Positions 24,012 to 34,566 of a stretch of DNA of 64,000 bases are shown piece after piece. The stretch's first letter is position 1; every line of letters begins with the position of its first letter. The DNA comes from Sistotremastrum niveocremeum HHB9708 (Eukaryota > Basidiomycota > Agaricomycetes > Sistotremastrales > Sistotremastraceae), in contig KV419448.1 in the NCBI GenBank assembly GCA_001630475.1, positions 62,001 through 126,000 on the forward strand. The letters run 5' to 3'. Both the position numbers and the translations under genes were made by a program. The notes under the pieces were generated by a model, which did no database searches, was not told where the DNA came from, and was given only the letters and a program-made list of their open reading frames with translations.

Positions 24012-25277
24012 TTAGAATACTGGTCCATCGTCGCGCGCCCTCCGCTTCCAGTTTTCGCTCCATTCAGCTTCATTCGCATTCCCAAGAGTAATCCATCCGG
24101 GCTGGCCTTCGATTTCCTGGCGCAATTCGACGGGGCCTGCTGCGGTATTGGAAGGCTGAAGGACTAGAAGGACACTTCGAAGCCTCCGACTCGTCTGACT
24201 CTGAAAGAACCGTGTAATCGCTGCTCGAGACATGAGTGGGTGTTCGAAGTGGATTTGAACTGCCTCCAACGCGCGCAACTGCTCTAGTTTATTGATGAGA
24301 GGTTCAAGGACTAGGGTCTATATGCACTCATGAGTACATTGGTTGAAGGAGATTGATGGTGCACATACCGTGCTAATCTGGTGAGATTCACGGCCGAGAT
24401 TTAAATAGAAGGAGAGGTATCGGACATGCGGACAATCTTTAATCCTCAAGTCCAAGAAATCGAGGATGCGGGCAGCAGGTGCTGAACACGAGCTGAGCAT
24501 GAGGACCTTAATACAGTTTTGGGGAAGAACGTCGGTGGCGTCTAATCGATGACAGAACTGCAAATCGAAGCGTAGGGAAACGATCGGTCGGAAATTGAAG
24601 AGTAATATCGAATGTTTCATTTTCTCCCCTTTTATGGTCACAGATTGGAGCAGAGGAACGAATTTATGCATGAGCGCAAGATCTTGGGGTATGCGAGTGG
24701 TGTGTAATTCGAGAAGACGAGTTTGTTTTCGAAGGAAGTGGAGTTCTTTGGAGGTGAGGATGAGAAGAGGGGCCGAAAATTCTCGAAGGATGTCTCGAGG
24801 GAGAGTGTCGTTGACTAGCTTAAGGAGTGGCCTCAGTGCTGAAACGTGGGTCCTGGTGTCGGGGAGCGTGAGGCTCTTGAGTTTCCGCATTCGATGAAAT
24901 GGCAGCTGGGTGCTAGACCTCGTAAGGCGTATTCGCTCGATAGGAATATTGAGGCTCTTGATAGAGAGATGCTCAACATACTCCGCCGCTCTATCATTCA
25001 GGACGCGGTTGATTCGCGATGCGTATCGTTCGCCGTGCGGAAAAGTGATGGTGCGATAGAGGACGCGCTCAGCTTCGGTCTGCCACGTGCGAGATGTTCG
25101 AGCGAGAGAGCATAAGGCCTTGTTGATGACTTTAGGATCGTCTTTGGAATCGACCAGGAACTCTACGATCATCCTGTAAAGTTCTGGAAATAACTGGGGC
25201 GTGGATGTTGTGAATAGTGATTGGGACGATGAAGCTACAGTGAGCGGCACTTCAGGACTGGCAGCATCTGGAGGCAT
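24012..25277 (-). CDS. F-box-like protein, dispersed copy E
   Basis: Exons 24369-25277 and 24012-24317, intron 24318-24368 (51 nt), 404 aa. The start ATG at 25277 is clear. After a Ser/Thr-rich leader the F-box reads LFPELYRMIVEFL (from about residue 29), then LCSLARTSRTWQTEAERVLY and RTITF. The phase-0 intron position after the CPHVRYLSFYLNL block matches copies A-D, so it is the fifth member of that family, about 12 kb away from the tandem group. The acidic start of the last exon is missing here. Confidence 0.78.
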
Positions 25278-25572
25278 GTTTGCGAAGGGCGACGCGACTG
25301 ATCTGTGGTGCTCGACAAGAGAAGACTGGCTCAGTGGCTGGATGGTCGCAGTGCAAGAGCTCTGACGAGGAATGGACCGATGCCGTAATCAAGTTCGGGC
25401 GCTTCAAAGGCCTAGATCACGTGAGAAATACCATTTTAGGCAAGGCCCTCTTCCCTTGTTTGGGTCGCACCAAGCATTAAAAGTCGTGATTATCAGAAAA
25501 GGGGTAAATATCCTACGGTATACGAAGCATAACTTAAATCCATTAGTCAACACCAAGCCCTCATCAACCCTT

Positions 25573-28500
25573 CTAGGTCAACCTCTTGCCTTCACTCTGT
25601 GCATGGCAGACTGGACACCCCTTTGCTATCCTCGCTCGAACCGTTGCCGCCCTGCAGCGAATCATGCATCAGTATCTCATTATAGAAAGAAAGAGCGAGA
25701 ATGTACAAAGCGATCTTGGCACCGACTCTCCGTCCGAGATCTTCAGCATAGACACCACCAAAAGCAGCCTCCCCACCACTCCTAGGCAGATCCTCGAATC
25801 CTGTCATCTCCGTACAACTCGCATGTACGACGTGACGGCACAGGAAGAGCAGTACGAGGGGCTTCGAAGGATGATTATAAGGGAGCGAACATATAGGACA
25901 TGATTCCGTCACTATCGCATCGACGACCGTTCCATCAGTTCAGCATCAATGGGGTAGAATGGGAAGGAAGACCTACAGTTGAAGAAATATCCCCCCACTT
26001 GTCCTTTGTACAACGTCCCTCCCAGCGCATTACAATCCCCCTCAAGGACAACCGCACACCCCGCCATCAGACTAATCTGCAAATTATAATCTTGCAATAT
26101 CTTGATGATCGCCCCTTTCAGACCCTCGATCTCTAGTCCATTCTTGATACGCCTGATGAGACGGATAGGATCGATGGAGGCAGATACGCCGGAATGTTCG
26201 AGGAGGCCTTTGATGAATGGGGGTCGGGATTCGGAGTAGGTGAGTAGATCTTCCCAGAGGTCTGTGTCGTTTTGCTCTTTGGCGAAGTCGATTGCCTACT
26301 TCACGTGAGTAACTCATCTGGAGGATATACCACGAACAGACATACGCGGTTCACGTCACCGAGACGTTCGATGATGAGGGTCAACGCAGCACGATTATTG
26401 CCCATCCTGCCGAGAAGGAACACCATTTCCGGGACGAAGTCGTGTTCTTTGCAGACGCTGTAAGCCTAGTCTGGGGTTAAAAAAAAAGGAATTGATTCGA
26501 TACCAGGCAAACGCCGTACCTTCTCCAGACTATAATAATTGCTTGACCTCAGGAACCGCATAAGCCGATCCGGAGCATAATCCGAATATAATTTGACCTA
26601 TCGGTTTATCAATCTCCATGTCTATCACGAATCGGGGGGTTTACGCATACCTGAAGATCCGCATAATCTGCTGCCAGGCCGACATCCTTGACGCTCAAAC
26701 CCTCCAGATACGCAAACAAGAACTTGGGCCTCGAATTAAGCTGTTGCACAACTCTGACAACCTACACAAACCATCTGTGAGTTCATCTGTATACACTGCG
26801 GGGAGAGGAATAACGACGCACGGGGATAGAATACGTGTGATCGACGAGCATCGGGATAGCTTTGTCCTGATCAAATTCGACAAGTAGTAGAGCTTGATCT
26901 TGAATCGCAGTAAAGAGATTATTATCCACGATAAGATCGAAGACTTCAGGACGACGAAGACGGATGAAATAAGGAAGTGCTTTCGCAGGTTGTCGGTTTG
27001 CGATGTATCTGCTTGTTCGTGAGCTGCGTACGCATAGAGGTTTTTAGGCGCCCACAGGCGAAGACGCACAGATCGGCGAGACAGTCCATGAGTAATCCTC
27101 GATCTGCTCCGAACTCTTTCCTTTCGGGTAACGCGTCTAGTTCGGTTTGGACAGCGACGATCGCAGCTGAAATATCGTATATCTTCGGCCACGATTTGAT
27201 GGTCCGTCTCAACTCCTGTTATTCGGTTAGATTCATTAGCTGCATTGACGGAAAGTCAGAGGGAGGAAAAAGGCTTACGGTACGGTCGTTCGAGAGATAC
27301 CAGTTGATGATCAAATCGTATATCGATGGGTCCAATCGTGGATGTTCAATCGGGACGTAAGGTATGATGCTCTGTGAGGAACTACAGTCAGACGCACTCA
27401 ACTAAGTCTGAAGAAGCTCGCCTTCAGCTGGTGTTTTCCGGCAAAGACGAAAATCCAATCCTCCCACATCCGCGTCGAGGTCTTGAACAACTTCGGACAT
27501 TGAGCTGCCGCTTTATCGAATTCTCCTAAAAGAAAACTTCAATTTTCCGAGCAGAAGAGAAAGCCGGGAAACACACCATTGTCAATCAACCATCTCAAAT
27601 ACAACAGCCCAACTCTCATCCTCTCACTCCGATCATCATCGTCATCTTCGCCTCCTCTCCCGGCCGGACCGAGGGTAGAATTGATAACCTTCCCAACGAT
27701 ATTCGATGCACTCTCCGGTTCAAGAATATCAACCTCCTTCAACGCCTCCTCGAATCTATTCCTCTCAACTAACCAGTCGATCCGATCTCTTCTATCTCGA
27801 GGCTTCACTAAGACCACCGATCGAGGACTACGGATGATGAAGCATTTCTCATTAGAGCCTGGTTTGAGATACGGCGGAAACTTATCAGGGCTAGTGGAAG
27901 GGGGTTGGGTGTGTGCGGTTCGATTGGACATTATTGATGGGGCCTTGGGAGGGGATGATGATGAGAATATTGACGGAGCGGGACTTGTGGGCGGACTTCT
28001 CGTAGGTCCTGTGGGAGCAGCTGAGAGCGGCGAGAGAAGGTTGAATGAAGTTGAAGAGGAGGATGGGAGGATGGGGACTTCATCGATACCATAATCGTTA
28101 CATCCGTATCTCTCATATCCGTCGACATCGATGATATCCATCGCTTCCTCTTCACCTTTCCGCGAGACGATCCTCACCTCAGGAGGGTTCGCAAGTTTCC
28201 GTTTCTGGGTTACTGTGTCAGAAGGGAGGACGTCTGTTTCGAGGTGAGATGTATCGGGGGGTACGTAGGCTAAGAGGAGGAATGATGTGGAGGGTGTAGG
28301 ACTCGAGGTACTGAGAGTTAGAGGGAAGGTTGGTGTTGATGAAGGAAGGGGGGTGTGATAAGGTAATATTCCAGCGATCATAGAATCGACCTGGAATACT
28401 GCGGTAATTTCAACTGATAACGGAGGGAGAGTAGTAGGGGTTGGTGATGTAGGTTTCTCGGATACTGAGGCCCCCTTGGCTGGGGTGGATGGTTGTGAAG

Positions 28501-29649
28501 GTGGAACGACAGGTGGTCGAGCACGGATGCGCGCTACTTTGATGTATTCCGCCCACGCGATGAGGAGAGTTTGTTCGTCTTGCCAATATAGGGTACACTT
28601 GAATAGATCGGCTCGAGGGGAACCAGCGACGCGGTCAATGTACGTAATTCGAGTCCTTGATGCGGTGTCGTAGATCTTCACTCCCTATCTCTCAGAGTGA
28701 GTACCATGTAGCACTTAGTACGGTGGAGTATACCTTGTCGTTCGCCCAAGCGATGAGCGCACCGCACCACTTGATATTCCATATAGGACCTTCTCCTCTG
28801 TGTATCAACGTTTCTCTGTGTCCTAACCATCCCTTCTCATGAAGAACGATCTCGCCCGCCATACCACCACAAACGAAAGCTCTGCTGCCTTTCTTCGCGA
28901 AGCCAGGCTCTAAAGCAATAGAAAGCATAGGTCGATGAAGATTGAAAGAATATGATTCGGGGGTAGACAGCGAAGTGATGCGAAGGTAGCCATCGATTGA
29001 AGCGGATGCGACGAAGTCGTATGTTGAATCGAAAGCGATGGTTTGGATTGTTGCTGTGTGAGGACGAAATGATCGAATATGTGTGCCAGTGTAGGAGAGG
29101 ATATGAATGACTCCTGCATGTGTTCCAAGTGCCTATAAATATGATCATGAATATAAGTATTTGGGTCAAGCAGATACGTACGATTGAATGAGGCGAAAGC
29201 GAATGTGCGGACAACGAATCGCGCTTGAGAAGATCCGGAAGTGCAAAGGGCAATGGCTCGTACTTCAGGACAGGCTCCGAGTCCTCTTCCTCCTCTTCGT
29301 CTTGTTCGTCGTCTTCGGCCTCGCCGTCGCCGTCCTGTATGGATTCCGCGGTTCCGGATAGGGTCTCGTGCGCGACGCTGTCGTCGGCTTTGCCCTTTCC
29401 TTTGACGTCCTCCACGGTAGTCTCTCCCTCTGTCTCGCTCTCTTCTTCATCTTCACCATCGTCTTCAACACTCTCATCCTCGTGCTCTAAACCGTTAGCA
29501 ACCACGTCAGGCTCCACCTTCACGTTGCCGTTCCCGTTAGACTTGATAATCTCGTTCCCTGCATTCTGAGTATCTTCATTATGTGTTTCCGAATTGCTCT
29601 TGCCATTTAAATGCGGTTCGGGATTTGAGAGCGCGGCAGGTGAGGCCAT
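25573..29649 (-). CDS. VPS41: Vps41, HOPS vacuolar tethering subunit
   Basis: Thirteen exons: 29182-29649, 28734-29132, 27577-28684, 27422-27525, 27279-27371, 27070-27215, 26822-27008, 26651-26761, 26520-26597, 26346-26465, 25977-26295, 25707-25911, 25573-25651; 1138 aa. Order: long Asp/Glu-rich leader (to about residue 130), WD-like beta-propeller (ALGTHAGVIHILSYTG onward), a disordered Ser/Pro-rich insert, a clathrin-heavy-chain-type helical repeat (ANRQPAKALPYF, EFDQDKAIPMLVDH, QDYNLQI) and a C-terminal RING-H2 (CPIC ... CRHVVHASC ... CPVC). Vps41 acts in HOPS in late endosome and AP-3 vesicle fusion with the vacuole. The intron 27372-27421 starts with GC. An upstream in-frame ATG at 29790 would add 47 aa but overlaps the SKI8 start; 29649 is preferred. 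Confidence 0.93.
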
Positions 29650-29788
29650 GACATCTCCGGTATGCGTGACAGTGACGAGCAATGAGGCTCTTGGTAAACA
29701 AGCGTAAACACCATCCGCCTCGACCAAGCGCTTTGCTCGCATAGCAGCTGAACCACGAAAATCGACCTGATCGTCGACATATTTAGCC
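29650..29788. promoter_or_regulatory. Shared divergent promoter of VPS41 and SKI8
   Basis: Only 139 bases separate the preferred VPS41 start from the SKI8 ATG, so both 5' leaders must be packed here. No TATA box is visible. The VPS41 frame stays open right through it. Confidence 0.45.
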
Positions 29789-31101
29789 ATGGTGCGTGTT
29801 ATCTACTCATCCGACGCGGTTTAATCAAGCCACACCTCAGTCACTCCAATTTCTCAACTCGCATAACTCGAACATCGCCCAAGGTCCTGTCTGGGCTGCA
29901 TCTTATACTTCCGCCTCCCTCCAAAATTCTCCCAATACACCTTCAAGTGTATTTGCATCAACAGCCACTGGCCATCTCACCCAATTCGACTCGACGACGG
30001 GAGCGAAACTACGAGGCTTAAACCAGCATACCCTAGCCATCGTATCTCTCAGTACAAATCGCGTTGGAAGCAGATGTTTGTTTAATAGCTTGGAAGGTGT
30101 TACCGGTATCTGGGAAGTTCCTGAAGGTGGAGGCTCGAATGAAATCGAAGCTGCCACTGAGGAAAACGTAACTCGGTATGAGAGCTTCAAAGGAAAAAAT
30201 CAAACCGGTACGTGTATATTTGCGCCTAGAAAAAAAATCACCTCATGAAAGTGATCGTAGCATGGAGTGTTTCACTCCATCCTTCGGGCGAGACGTACGC
30301 ATCATCAGGCCAATCAGGAAACGTCCACATCCACTCTGCGAAAACCGCTCTCTCACATTCCTCCCAATACGACTCCTCAACACCCTTCGGAACACCTCTA
30401 TCCACTCTCGATTCCGGCCGTGCAAGGTTTGGAATGTTCGTCAAACATGTATGTCATTCGTAGCCTCCTCCTCTGTTTGAAATTTTGACGTGGGCGGAGG
30501 ATAGAGTCCTGATGGACAAAGAATAGCGATGTCAAGTGAATCCGGGACAATATACCTCTTTGATCTAACATCATCAACACTTTTAACAACGTACTCATCT
30601 CATGCAATGTGCGTTCGATCTCTGGCATGGTCCCCTGATTCACAGGTGCGCATTTCATCTTCCTTCTCTTCTATATATGCGACTGATCTCGCGGAAACAG
30701 TTATTACTGAGCGCATCGGACGATAAGAGATTAGTATTGCATGATGTCAGAAGTACGACATCGGGCAAGCCTGGGAGTGCAGTCGCGTATCTCACGGGAC
30801 ATTCGTCATGGGTCCTTTCAAACGATATATCGCCTGACCAGCGTCTCGTCGTATCAGGGTACGTGCCTCATCTCTCATCTTCGCGCTAGAAAATTAATGG
30901 AGTGCCAGTTCTGCCGATAAAACAGTAAAATTCTGGGATCTGGCCCAACGAACGTGCGTCTCAACTGCTCAGGATACCGGCGATGTATGGAGCGTTGCGT
31001 GGAAACCTACTATTCCATCTCCTGGACAAGGCGCCGGGAGCTTCATTAGTGCAGGAGAAGATGGGTTGGTGAAGTGGTGGAGAAGTGCAGGTTCTGCCTA
31101 G
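29789..31101 (+). CDS. SKI8: Ski8/WDR61-like WD40 protein
   Basis: Exons 29789-29791, 29841-30207, 30261-30448, 30505-30645, 30701-30858, 30909-31101; 349 aa. The first exon is the ATG alone, giving MSLQFLNSHNSN. WD40 repeats run through the protein: AWSVSLHPSGETYAS, SPDGQRIAMSSESGTIYLFD, SHAMCVRSLAWSPDS, LLLSASDDKRLVLHD, GHSSWVLSNDISPDQ, SADKTVKFWDL, DVWSVAWKP and the closing ISAGEDGLVKWW. Repeat order and text fit Ski8/WDR61, the WD40 subunit of the Ski complex that feeds RNA to the cytoplasmic exosome, also a meiotic (Rec14-type) factor and Paf1-associated in animals. It is divergent from VPS41. Confidence 0.88.
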
Positions 31102-31825
31102 GCGTATACAATACAGCGTATGTGCAAAGTTTCCGAAGACTCCTTCGCGCTGTCCGAGGTCCGGTTTCCCAATTGTACTATGACGAGCCAAACTTTGAAA
31201 CTCCGCTGTTACAACTTCAAAGTCGGTGATTGACAGAATCGTCGAGAACTGCCTTTGATGCACAGTTCTCTATGTCTGCGCCTCGTCTGAGCGGGATCCA
31301 ATTCTACGAACGCCCAACCAATGTATTGTAGCAAAGACATGCAGCTTTTTACGTATGTACAGGATTGGGTCATTCAAACAAATCAGTATCGACGACAAGG
31401 CCACCGGTCCATGATCATCTAACTGATAAACAGGGGAGAAAGAAAAGAAATATGAAAGGGGGTTTCTGGGGGAAATGGGTTTAAAAAAGCAAAAAATTCA
31501 GGAACATCGGAAGAACAGGGAACAAGAAAGAGCAAAAATCGGAGCCGCGTTATCGCGGGGAAAGTGAAGAAAAGAAGATCAGAAAGACTTTTTTTGTGTG
31601 TTTGCGGAGGGTTTTTTCAGTTTTTTTAGAGTTTGTTTCGGAAGAGACAATGAGGCAAAGATATCATTTGCGTATCAGCCGACGTGTTTCCTTCAATGCT
31701 GGACTTCGTGGACATTTGGATGAGCAATGACATACATGAGAGTTGTAGATTGGGTCTCACCTGAGCGGCAGCATCAAGCATTTGCAGACTGGTTGCGCCT
31801 CTATCAGAATCGTAGATCAAGGCTA
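31102..31825. other. SKI8 3' flank
   Basis: About 720 bases without a gene. From 31430 to 31590 the plus strand is strongly purine-rich (A/G tracts), followed to 31635 by T-runs. Confidence 0.4.
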
Positions 31826-32695
31826 TTATAACTGATCACCCACAATAAGAGACTGGGACCCGCCGGTCTGGCCCTATAATTCATACGTAAGCTATTCCTC
31901 CGATGCGGCTTTGAAATGGAGAGACGTACCCCTTTATTGACAAAGTTCTGGAAATCAAGGAACTTCTGATACTGGACTGGATCAAGGCCTCCTGGAGCGG
32001 CAATGCCTTGTATGCCAACTCCATTCCCTTGAGCGGCGACAGCGCTGGCTTGGAAGAACGGAATCGTGAATATTTCAAACTCCTCATTCCAATCTCCCAC
32101 GACGGAGGAGATATTGAGCCTAACCCAGAGCGAACTGCCTCGGATGAATAAGGTGACGCTGCCGGAGGCGACTGCGACGTTGAAGGAGGCTGAGACGCCT
32201 TTATTGAGATCTCCCTTGAGAGATACGAGATCGATGGAGCCGAATGGCCAAACATTGATGGATACGGCGGCTTCGACGTATAGAGATTTAAGGTTCAGTC
32301 TGAACGAGATCTTTGGTTCATCGTCAATCAAATGGTGAACTCAGGGGTTCCAAAAAAAGCACTGCCTACCTTGAGAGGACCCCAACCCCAATCAAAAACA
32401 ATCGGCTCTGCGTCTGCAGCGGAAGCAGCAGCCAGATTGCTCGGTTGTCTATGAACGACCAAAAAACCCTTATTGTTGGGAACTGCATGTTCGGTTAAGA
32501 ATGCCTGATAATCTGCAGCACGATCAGAATATTTTCATCAAGAAACATGAGCGACGAAAATTCTTACAGTTCCCCACAGCACTGGTGGACTTGAAAGGCA
32601 CAGCTGGAGCACTCGGGGCGGCTTGGTCTATGAGAGGATGAGTTAGTCAAATGATGAAGGCAGTGACCCGAGCTATATTGCTTACTGAATGCCAT
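31826..32695 (-). CDS. Unrecognised 213-aa protein
   Basis: Five exons: 32686-32695 (10 nt, ATG plus two codons), 32568-32627, 32370-32512, 31930-32310, 31873-31826; 213 aa. The protein begins MAFNQAAPSAPAVPF. A beta-rich middle (SLYVEAAVSINVWPFGSIDL, FNVAVASGSVTLFIRGSSLW) ends in the short tail GGSQSLIVGDQL. No signal peptide, membrane segment or catalytic motif is seen, and I do not recognise the family. All five exons splice at GT-AG with the frame kept. Confidence 0.7.
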
Positions 32696-34054
32696 TGCAG
32701 TCGTTCGATGAAGGCTTGGAAGTTGGTAGAGCGAAAGATTGTGTGTTCTGGCGATTGATGAGCCAGGCAGAGGTGCTTATATACAAAAAACGGGAGAAGC
32801 TACCTCGTTGACCGCCCCGTGAGAATGAGGGACCGTCCTGAGTAACAAGAGGAAAGACATAAGATGACAAGAGTCGTCCAGGCCCATATCTCTTTCACGT
32901 GCACCGCTCAGGTTGGGGCACGGCAATTGTCGGGTTGGGAAGGATTGGGTTTACCAGGAATGAGCGATTCCGCGAGGCCCCACGTCCTAGGAACAATCAA
33001 TGGAGATTGTGCAGTCAGCGTCAGTAGTAACTCCAATCACAGGGAACATGTGATGCAGTGGCGTGACGCCAGAAACAAGGACATATCTCAGGATCGTGGA
33101 ACCTTCGAACACAGAATTCTGATGCTTTTTGCATTACTCAGTACCGGCAATCTGCACGATTTACCTTTTGGCCTCAGATTCGACTTCAGAGACCGCAGAT
33201 GACCGAGCGACTCGAAGCCTCCTGCATTGACAGGTCAAGCTTCAGTTATTGAAGCTTGCAAAACATCCAGTGTTCTCTGATGGGTAGGGCAAGTATTTGC
33301 TTTCATAGCTCGCCACAATGGCTAAGATTTGGCCAGAAGTTAAGCATCGAGGACAGATCTACGTATCAGAGTCGACAGTTCCGGATCCAGATGTCAGCGA
33401 ATATAAGAGTGTTCAACTGATTAGACAGGGGAGTGGAATGATCTTCTTTGACACGAAATGCGGGCCAATGCCTCTGCTACGACTCTTTGACTCTGTTTTT
33501 CTGACAAGAATACGCGTACTCTACGTCCGGATGTGGAGTCTGGATCGCGCATACTGGTATGTTCAGGCTGGCCGAAATGTCCAAGAAGAAGAGCGGATAC
33601 AGTATAAATGCAATCCGATTAAAGTATAGCCGAGTGAATTGATAGCATACCTTTCGGTGAGATTTCTTCCATGGGATGAACCAACGAGTCATCGTGCGAT
33701 TCGCCACAGCATCCGGCAGATTCTAAACAAGTTGGACAACCATAGGACCTGAGTGCCCTGACAGTGTGAAGAGTTAGCTCCACTGTTGAGTTTGTGCGCT
33801 GTACCTGCTGAAAGCTCACGGAAGGGCCTATGTGTGATGTGGGCCGCAGGGGTCGCCTATGGGCAACTTTTGTTTGGGTTGCTAAGTTCAAAGTCCGACG
33901 CGTCTAGCGGAAGATGCTAATTTCGAACTCAGCCGCCTTTCTTTCGGAGGCAGCTTCCAACGTGTATCGTTCGTCACAGTGTTCCTTGAATGGCGCCGAG
34001 TCTTGTACTGATATCCATGCCCTAAGTCACGTCAAGGATTGCGTCATCATAGTG
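32696..34054. other. Gene-poor stretch
   Basis: About 1.36 kb. A plus frame at 33318-33629 opens with an ATG in good context (ACAATGGCT) and encodes 103 aa with no recognised domain; a possible GT-AG pair near its end would change the tail. Not called as a gene. Confidence 0.35.
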
Positions 34055-34566
34055 CTAGCGTTGTGGATCAGCCAGGCATGTCCAGGCGGTTCGGCACAGA
34101 ATTGAATTCTCCAGACGTATCTCGCCATCTCGGCCATCCATATATTCGACTTTGCGTATGATCTCTCTACTGTCGTGACCAAGCCCTCGGATTTGCGGAC
34201 CTAGAGGGATGAACCTTCTCCATATGTAATGACCAGGCGTCTCTCTGAACTTGTATGCTGCGTTCCGTGGAGCTTCGTGCAGGACCTTTGGGAGCTTCGC
34301 ACCCCTGCTTTCCCCCCATCTCACGAAAACACACGAAAGACCCATTGAACCATGCGGCATGGGATATAGAATCGTCTTCAAAGTTTGATTGACCTTGTAC
34401 TCCGAATCCGTGAAATCAGATCCAGTCTCCAAGTGGTAATCGTGACAGGACGGGAATTTGTCTGTGAGAACCTGGAACGATTCTCAAGACTACACTCCGC
34501 TGTGGCTGATAGGCACTGATCGGAACATTCTTGGATAACTGTGACCGATCGCGCAATTTCTCTCAT
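34055..34566 (-). pseudogene. Possible frame-shifted host gene, unknown family
   Basis: Two overlapping minus-strand frames read like one protein. The 5' part (from the ATG at 34566) starts MREIARSVTVIQECSDQ and the 3' part contains GSDFTDSEYK, GLSCVFVRWGESRGAKLP and VEYMDGRDGEIRLEN, ending at 34055. The change of frame falls near 34430, where no GT-AG pair keeps both parts. Either one base is missing or extra, or the two are unrelated. No domain is recognised. Confidence 0.3.

Noticed and set aside
27579-28094. 171-codon plus-strand frame
   Set aside because: Antisense to a large VPS41 exon; Ser/Gly-rich text mirrors the low-complexity insert of Vps41.
29225-29569. Ser-rich plus-strand frame
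   Set aside because: Antisense of the acidic leader of Vps41; Asp/Glu codons read as Ser on the other strand.
33318-33629. 103-codon ATG frame
   Set aside because: Good start context, but no domain, no partner exon and no sign of conservation available.
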